Below, piece by piece: positions 55,701 through 64,000 of a stretch of 64,000 nt of DNA (its first letter is position 1; the number at the start of each line of letters is the position of its first letter). The DNA is from Centropus unirufus (lineage: Eukaryota; Chordata; Aves; Cuculiformes; Centropidae): assembly GCA_013397695.1 (NCBI GenBank), contig VYZI01000068.1:576726-640725 (forward strand), in the 5' to 3' direction. Made by a program: the position numbers and the translations under genes. The notes below the pieces were generated by a model, which worked only from the letters and a program-made list of their open reading frames with translations, was not told the DNA's origin and did not search any database.

Positions 55701-58700
55701 GTTCTAGGAGTCAAAAGAGAGTTATGGTTCTTCCAGTTAACATTAAAAGTGAAAAAAAACCAAACCAAACAATAGTCACTAACCTCCCTGTGCTTCTTAT
55801 CAAATAAAACTGTCAGGAGAATCTGCCCATCTCTCCAAGGTAAACTCACTTATCTCTTCCTATTTCTCCAGTCAATGGGCACCACCTCCTACTTTGACAG
55901 AGGTGTCACTTTGCTGGTTCACTATCCTGGCTTTCATGCCCTGGTTCTTCCTGATCCCTGATTCTTCTCTTCCGAGTGTTACTCCCATTGGCTGTAGCCA
56001 TTTTCCTCAGCCCACACGCTGCCATCCCATCTTCATCATCTTCATTCAGGATTTGGCACTTGGGGAATCTGATGCCCTCCATAGCTCACACGCTTCCACA
56101 GCAGCTGCTGCACTATTCCTGAGTCATGTATGCAAAAACACGTGTGCTAAAACAGAGCCGTGCTGGGGAGCTGTAACAAGGCATGTTCCTCACCCTGAAT
56201 GGGCCTCCAGGAGAGGAAGCGCAACACTTGTGACAAGCACAAAGAAGCTTTCAGCGTCCCCACAGAGCCACACTCTAACCACAGATTCCAGGCAACTCAA
56301 GCCACTGTAACAGAGCTGGCACTGACAACAACCTATGATGTTTTTCCAAACAGATTTGGCTCCAGACACCACAATTACTACTACAAGACCCGCATTCAAG
56401 ATCTTAATGCCCATGAGTATTTCTGTTCTGAGCTTGGGTGTAATTTAAAAGTCAATGTCCCAGTTGCCCCCGTTGACCAAGTTTTGGCTCACGCTGCAGG
56501 GCACTCATGGAGCACACAAACCCAGTGCCACTGAGGTGAAAGTAAACTTGAGGACACGTATCACACCTCAACTCCTGATGAATGCTCAGCCCACAGGAGC
56601 AGCTGCTCCAGGATAACCTCGGATGCAAGAAGCTGTGTGCAGACATCAGATTCTCAGCAGCTTCTTTGCTCTGCAAATCTACGGGCTGCGTTACCTGTTC
56701 ATGTGGACACAGCCTACGTGGATGAACATCATCTTCCATCTCAGGCTGCATCCTGTAGCTCCAAGAAGCCCCAAGCCTGATATCCGCACTCTACCAATAA
56801 GCCCTGATTTGGGAGCTGGGCTTTAAATGTTTCTTCATTAATTATGGAAAAGGAAAAGGGTTGTCTTATTTAGAGTAAGGCATTAGCCTTCCAATTAATA
56901 GCACCTTTTATACCCATAATGGAACAGCAGCCGACATTGCACACTGGGATCAAGAGCATGCCGAGAATAACACGTAAGCAAAAGTATTACTCAATGCAAT
57001 TTATAGTTGAGATGGGTATTTCATCAGCTCCAGCTAAAACCCAGCATAAAAGGTGGGAAAATGCACACTAAGAAACTTAATCGAGATGGGTATCAAATCC
57101 AACACTTCAAGTTTGTCACCACAGCGTTGACTGCAAAATCAAAAATCCTTTGCACTTCTCCAAGACACCAGTCATAAGCTCCGGCTTAAACCCTTTCTCT
57201 TGGCCTTATGCCAACACCCCTACTACATGAAAGTAACCCCAACTGCAGGAACAAGGCTGAGGATTTGCAAATCCCACCGAGTCAGGAAATGTCTTACCCA
57301 CCAAGAGCTCTCACGCTACTGAGAGACATGGATTCAGAGTAATGGAGATGGGCAGGCCTCAAGTCAATCTTACAAGACTCCTATTTGATGAACAGTGGGA
57401 ATTCCCAGCACACACAGAGAGGGAAAACTGTTTTCTCCCTTCAGAAGGAAGACAGACTTGGTTACCTAAGCGTATTCGTATGTCAGTTTCCTCACGCAGT
57501 CTCTTTCCCACTTGAATCTTAACCAAATCCCTGTCAGTCAGGATTGCTCTCACATGCAATCCCTGAGGGAAACCTACCCATCTGCCCAAAAGCAGGGACT
57601 GAGTAATTCTGAACCCTCAACTGAGGTAAGATGACAAGACTACTGCCCTGGAGCATCCCTTATGAATTTGGTTCTTTCTAGGACAACACAAGTCCCAGGC
57701 TTTGCTGAACTCCCAGCAGAGCAATGTAGAGATCCCATTGATGCCTGCATCCTAGGAAGACCACGGCAAAGGGGGTAACATATCTATCCTGCCCAGTGGT
57801 GGTGGTGATTGACAAGCTTGGAGCTCCATGAAGTGGGGAGGATCCCAGTGCTATGCACCAAGAAAAAAGAACACTACAGAAGGTACAAAAAAATCCCTCC
57901 AAAACAAAAGAAAGGAATTGCTTCCATGAACTGCAGCCACTATGAGCAAGGTGCCCACACATGTGTTAATGGATTTACTTTCCAAAGCCAGTCTGAAAGT
58001 CAAGACCAGTTTGACTCAGAACCAAACTCTGGATTTCAGGACAAACACAAGTTTATTCTGCAGTACAGAAACATCAAGAAATGCCAGAGGACTGGGTTTA
58101 CTTCTTGCTAAGTCAATATTTACAGCAAGGTTTAGACATTCAATGGCCCGGGCAAAGGAGTTCAAAGCAACACAGAAAAATTCAGCAAAGTCTCAGTTGA
58201 GTCTATTAATCAAGAGAACATGGAAAGGAGGTGCAGGAAGCTGAGCCATGAGCCAGGGAGGTCTGGAGAGGCACCATGCGGCAGGGCAAAGCTCTCCTGC
58301 CCCTGAGTGGGCCTGGATGGACCCTGCGTGGGAAACAGGGGAAGCTCAGAGGAAATCTGAGATATTTCACCCCGGGTGAGGCTACAGGTCCAGTGACTTA
58401 TGTGTTATTTTGTGTTCCTCAGGGTTCTGCACCTCCAAGCGGACATCAACCTTGCTGAGCATCCCACAAGGTGCTGAACATTCCTTAAGTGGAAAACCAA
58501 CGTGAAGAGAATGCATCCTGCAGGGTTAGATCATAAAATGTGGAAACAACCAGGAAAAGGTTTGTGATGTGCACTCACTCTTCAACAAGTGGGTTTCTCC
58601 GATGCCCTTGTGATGGGAATGGGGCTGACCCTAAGAGCCAGGCAGCACCAACTACATGCTGCCTCTCAGCGGGTAAATAACCTGTTGTCCCCACACACTG

Positions 58701-60960
58701 CACAAAGCTCCAAGGAGGACATGTTCTGTGGTGAAAAAAAGCAAAAGGCAGAGGTCAGGCTGTGCAGCAACATTATTGATGTCTAAGAAGTGCCTTCAGC
58801 TGGAGACCATGGTTCCCTGCAGATGAGACGCTCTCCCTTCTCCTTCTACCACCAACGACACCCAAGAAGCTGTAGATGCCCAGATCCCTTCCAGGACTGG
58901 GCTCAAGGCCTCCACTCCAAAATCGTACCGCCTAACCATAATCACGGACCTTTTATTGCCTACCTATTAAGTGAACCTGGTGTCTTGCAAATATAACATG
59001 GCTTAGTGGTCCAAAGCCAATGGAAGTTGTATCCCGGCATTGAAAATTAATGCAGTTCTGGTACTCCATGACGTCCTGTGCCACATCATGATAAATCACT
59101 TTTTGGGCAAGAACAGAGCTAGGAGGAACAACGTTCCGAAGAAACAGCCCCTCACTGCAGGGCTGGCAAATCACAACACAAGTTTGGCAAGGTTTTGGGA
59201 GGCAGGGAGATGCAGGATTCATTAATTTAAAATAAAAAACTCTAGGAAATTATTTTGAGATGATATATAACTCGAGAGAATCTCACAATAAACATATTTC
59301 AAACCAATTTTAGTCTGAAGCTCCCTCAGGCATATCCACAGGTGTTCACAGCTGTGCTACAAGAATAAAGCAGAGCTGCTTTTCGTGGATAATTTGTTTA
59401 GAAGAGGAGCCGTGTAATTATGACAGCCCAGGAAATGAAGGCCAACATCCTGCAACAGGCTTAATGCCAGCAGACAGTGCTCTTAGGGCTGAAATTAAGA
59501 CCAAGACATTGACTTCGTCCTGCCCAAAAAGCATCAGAGTGTCCAAGTGTCTCTCTTGAGACTCCAATAAAATTCCTCCCGTGGGCTGCAGAAAACAGGC
59601 AGGGAGCTGGGTACAGGCCACGGCTGCAGCCAGGTTCTGCATCCCTCACACGGCCCTGCCTTCACCTCACAGATGACTGATCACCCTCCTAAGGATTTCC
59701 TACAGGTTTTGTGGCTTTTGAAGCAGCAGGTACCTAATCAACCTTTCACTTTCAATTATTTTCACTGCAGCTTGGCAAGGACCTTCAATAAAGACAAGCA
59801 GGATTTTTTTCCAGGAGAACATCTTTTGGTTTAGCAGGATGCAGCGCAGGGGCCATTACACCTCTGCCCAAAGCTTTTCCTCTGATATCATTTGTTATCT
59901 TCACAATTGTATCAAAGGGTGATTTTGGCAGATTATCGGTTTTCCCTTCTTAGAAGTTGGATCTGGCTGTGATCTCGCTTTCTGAAAGAGCCGTTCTGGG
60001 CTGGTTCTTCTCACTCCCACTTCCAAGCACACTTGAAAAGCTGAGCCCCTTTTTTTAATGTACGGTCAGTACACCTGTGGCTAACACAGACCTGATCAGA
60101 TAAAGCAATATAAATTATTCCAGAAATGTTACCAGGTGGTATGTAACTACCTTCGCGCTGAGGAAACTTGGTCTGAATTAATGCAGATCAGCCTTGCCCT
60201 GCACACACCTAGCTCTCACCCCAGCTTTAGGTTTGGTTTCTCCAATAAGAAACATCAAACCTGTCCACTCAGACCCTGGGTAGGAAAAGGCTCCACCCCA
60301 AGGCTCCTGGGCACCTTCTCATTTCACCATGAGCCCAGGGCTTTGAGTGCAGCGGGAAGCAATAATGGACTTCGATAACCCAGCAGGGTGGACCCTGGGG
60401 CAGGAGCCAGATCCTTGGACAAAATCCTGTCTCAAATTCCACCTACTGCTACTTGTCCTTGTCTTTTATTTACAGCACGTTTTGTTTGTTAATTTTGTTC
60501 CCTGCCCAAATCCTTGTGTCTTGATTGCATTGTATTTTCAAGTAAAATAAGATGCTCTTCCTCCTTTTATGTAATGGTTAAAATACCTTTTATATCAGGT
60601 TCATAGATTTCCTTCCCCATTAACAACATTTTAAAAGGGACGTTCTTCAGAAGAATTCCATAAGAAAACAAGCAATCTTGGATCTGGTTAACAGCAAAAA
60701 TAAACCATATCAAACATCTGTCCCACCAGACATAAAACACCAGGTGTAAAAATAAGCAGACAGGACACCCTTTTACATAAGCAGTACTATCCCTTCCTAA
60801 ACAATGACAATTTGTTTCTGGAAACCACTCCTTATCTATTTCAAGGCCCTGCTGCTCCAGAAAATCATCTTGTCCAATTTGTAGAAGAGAAATAAAACTA
60901 AAGCTGATTATGCAGAGCAAGGAGTTTTCTACTAAGGAAAAAAAGAAGACCAGCAGGAAT

Positions 60961-61076
60961 GGGGCTTTGAGCAATTTGATCCAGTGGGAGGTGTCTATGC
61001 CCATGGTAGAGGGGCTGGAACTGGATGATCTTTAAGGTCTCTTCCAACCCAAACCATTCCATGATTCCATGTTTCT
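60961..61076 (+). mobile_element. CR1 3'-end fragment (copy 7)
   Basis: A classic CR1 terminus on the plus strand: CAGTGGGAGGTGTCTATGCC, GGCTGGAACTGGATGATCTT, TAAGGTCTCTTCCAACCCAA and ACCATTCCATGATTCCATG. It is only about 115 bases, severely 5'-truncated. Confidence 0.92.
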
Positions 61077-63904
61077 AAAACACACGTCAGCTTGGGAAGC
61101 TGCACATCCAGTGAACTCCCCAGGCACGACCTCAAAGAAAGCTCAAGCAGAAATCCCCATTCAATGTTGTCTCACACGCTTCCACCCATTCTGAGACACC
61201 TGGAAACCTCTACTGCCAAAGTACCCTCCTCCCACAGCAAAGTGATGTCCTGTGGATGGTCTTATTCTATCTCAGCGCCCTTTGGTCTTCAATGAACGTA
61301 TCCCCATGTGCAGCTGCCCCATCACTTCTACACACCTGCAGAACAAACAGCTCCGGCTTTGTGCCACCCGGGTATGTTTGGCAAACAATGTGGAATGGGT
61401 TTGGCCCTTTGTTTTTAGTTTACACACAGGACAGCTCCCTGAATAAAGCTAGCATCACCACTACCTGCTTTTGATCAACACAAAGGTAACAAATCCTTTT
61501 GGGAGAGCTTTTCAAAAGGTTGATTTTACTACTTCCATCCCCAAGGTAGCCCCACTCACAGAGTGCAGAAAAGAGAGAGGTGGAAAACCTCAATTCCTAC
61601 CACTCCCATTAGCATTATGGACATTTTTGGGTGTCCTGTTTGACTGCAAACTCCTAGGTGCAAAGAGTTTACGTTGTAAGGGACCATACCCGAACCACTG
61701 AATGCTTTTGGAAGCCTCACTCAGAAATACAATGAGGGAGGTCACCAGTCACCAAGGCACATCAGCCCCAGGTGTGACAGCTCATGGTATAAGGCAGGAT
61801 TTTGTCTCAGATGAGTCCTTCCAAAAGGTTTTACCCTGAAAAACCCAGTGTTTTGTTCCATTACTCTGCACAACAGAGCAGAGAGCGCTACAGCAGATGC
61901 TGAACCTTTCTCACAGACATTTGAACCCCTGTCTCAGAAAAAGCAACAAAGACATGGCCTCATTCCCTAAGGTGCATCTGGTTGTGTCTCCAAAGCTGCT
62001 GCAAATGTTCTCATTGGCTGCGCTGGACAGGACAAGCAGTTTAAAGAGGACACACTTGGAATAAGTGCTGAGAACCAACTCAGAGGCTGTGGTCAAAGGC
62101 ATTTGCAGATCCCTGCCATCAGCAAAAAGGCTGATGAAAAAGAAGGGAAGACCAAACATCAGCACGATGCAAAGCTAGAAAATATCCCAGCACAGTGGCA
62201 GCAGCAGAGTCCAAGTCAAAAGCCACCAAAGTAACTGTAATTCTTTCCATCAGTCTGTGTGCATAGGGATGTTGTCCTGCTGAAGGGGTTTAATCCAGCA
62301 AGGAATGACTTGCCAACGTGCTGATAATTTGTTGTAAAAAAATGGGTTTATTTTTCCCAAGGGCACACATCTCAATGTGCATTACAGACATGTAGATCAC
62401 ATCAGTGTATGGACACGGACACCTAACGTTTTATTCTTTGTCAACTCTGCCCTTAAAAACCAAGCTCAGCCACCAGCGAGGTGTTTGCTACTCAAAAGGT
62501 GGTGGCTCTTGAGTTAAACATCAACTACACTGAGCAGAGATAACGGCACGCAGTGTGTACAGAACACACTGATCACCTGCTCAGATACACGGCCTGCAAG
62601 AGGGACCACATTACTCTCCACTGTGGAGTGCAGCTGCTCTAACATCAGGAAGGAGGTCGTGTTGCGGGGCCAGCCCACTGTCACAGATGCCTGGGGATGA
62701 GGAAGGATTCTGTTCCTCAAGCTTCCAAGCATAAGGAACATCTCCCAGGTAGCATCTCTCACTTCTCCAGGCGTCTCATAGCCCTGGAGAATTTCTTTTA
62801 TTGGAAAAGGAGCAGTGAGGTGTTCTCTAATCCCTATGCCACTCACCCACCGGCAAACCATTACAGGGAACACCAGGTTCTGCTGGACATGAAGAAGGTG
62901 CTGCCTCAGGAGAATGGTGGGGTGCTGCCACTCATTTGACTGCTTTCCAAACCATCACAGCTACTGGCTGTATCAAGGTCAGAAATTCCTCTCTCATCCC
63001 AGGACAACATCTGAGATGGCAAAGCCTGTTCTTTTCCCCAAGTCCAGACAAGAAGTCTCATCCTGCCCAGAATTACCAAGCAGGTAAACACCAATGTTTT
63101 GTCTCAATACCTGCAGAAAGCTCCACCTGGCATACCTGTGATGATCCATGAAACTCATTTTGAGATGAGTAGTAATTTTTGACCAAAATAAAGGAGGGAG
63201 GTTCTTGCTCTGAAAGTCCCAAGGGGAATGCTTCCATCTCCCAGCATTCAAGCACAATATCTCCAAAATGGAAGTTCTCTTCCACAAAGCTTCAGCTGGG
63301 ATTAACATCAAACATGGCACACTAAGCCATTTAAGAGGTAAAAGGTTGGATAGACATTAATCCCCCTCCTTGGCCACTCCACAAAAACACAACGTACTGG
63401 GCTTAATGGACATCAGCATCGCTTTCCAACTGCAGGCGCAACGAACGGCTGGAGCAGGATACAACATGAGAACTTCCACCACCCAAGTGTTGCAAGAAGA
63501 GGTTAGAGAAATACCTGTTAGACACAAACTGGATATCCTGCCTCAAAGCAGGGAGGGTTCAGGTGCAGCGTGTTTGTTTTGGCAGGGTTAAACCACGAAA
63601 TCAGATGTTCCTTTCCCCAAGCTCTACCACCTCTGTAGCTATACCAGAATAGCCACCTGGGGAACCACGCTGCACACAGCCGCACTGAATCAAACCGAAC
63701 GCTGTGCCTACAACCGACCAGCTGGGAAGCCACCCAAGCAGCAGCCAAGGCAGACGTGCGGCATGGGACACTTCCCAGGATGGATTCCCACCTGAGAAGC
63801 AGCATCCCACAAAAAGTGCTTTCAGTGCTCCTAGCCCTTTTAGCCCAAACCTTGGACTTCAGCCAGCAAGGATCCTCTGGCAGCTCAAAACAGCACCCAA
63901 CTGT

Positions 63905-64000
63905 CAGAAGGAGAAGGAGAAGGAGAAGGAGAAGGAGAAGGAGAAGGAGAAGGAGAAGGAGAAGGAGAAGGAGAAGGAGAAGGAGAAGGAGAAGGAGAAG
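63905..64000. repeat. GAGAAG hexanucleotide microsatellite, runs off the window end
   Basis: From 63911 to 64000 the sequence is fifteen perfect GAGAAG units, preceded by one CAGAAG. It is a pure purine tract on the + strand and a pure CTTCTC pyrimidine tract on the SLC7A1 sense strand. The true length is unknown because the window ends inside it. Confidence 0.98.

Larger units (their letters stand above)
52672..64000 (-). other. SLC7A1: SLC7A1 intron upstream of the start-codon exon (at least 11.3 kb)
   Basis: Sequence upstream of the acceptor of the first coding exon. In other vertebrates SLC7A1 has one or more non-coding leader exons far upstream. I could not identify one here and see no CpG-rich promoter, so these probably lie to the right of the window. 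Contents: CR1 copies 4, 5 and 7, a possible further CR1 scrap at 55590-55700, and a terminal hexamer repeat. Open frames up to 145 residues (such as 60567-61004, minus) have no recognisable family. Confidence 0.65.

Overview
The window is vertebrate nuclear DNA, almost certainly from a bird. It carries spliced genes with GT-AG introns. The interspersed repeats I recognise are all CR1 LINEs, several with the usual avian 3' end (TAGAATCA-like repeats, then GGTTGGAA). There is no SINE, Alu or L1 signal and no bacterial feature. Two orthologous gene blocks can be read exon by exon. All splice phases close into open frames.

Left part (1-23.2 kb, + strand): the last eight coding exons and 3'UTR of MTUS2 (microtubule-associated scaffold protein 2, also TIP150/CAZIP). 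They encode the C-terminal 331 residues, which are nearly all coiled coil. Introns are AT-rich and hold little besides one 255-base assembly gap at 3021-3275.

Middle (23.2-28.2 kb): the intergenic space between two convergent 3' ends. It contains a composite of two CR1 fragments at 24.2-25.7 kb.

Right part (28.2-64 kb, - strand): SLC7A1, encoding the cationic amino acid transporter CAT-1. It has a 5.5-kb 3'UTR, eleven coding exons for a 622-residue protein starting at 52657, and at least 11 kb of the intron upstream of the start codon. The promoter and leading 5'UTR exons lie beyond the right edge. Introns carry three CR1 copies of one subfamily in the sense direction, at 34.8, 42.3 and 53.2 kb. 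A fourth lies in the opposite direction at 55.0 kb, and short CR1 3' tails lie at 32.1 and 61.0 kb. The window ends inside a GAGAAG hexanucleotide repeat.

The convergent MTUS2-SLC7A1 pair matches the known vertebrate order (human 13q12.3) and separates this locus from the paralogous MTUS1/SLC7A2 locus, where PDGFRL lies between. The two genes have no known common pathway; their adjacency is conserved synteny. I found no undescribed biological system. The observations worth a second look concern splicing of the CAT-1 glycosylated loop, CR1 placement relative to exons, and 3'-end structure.
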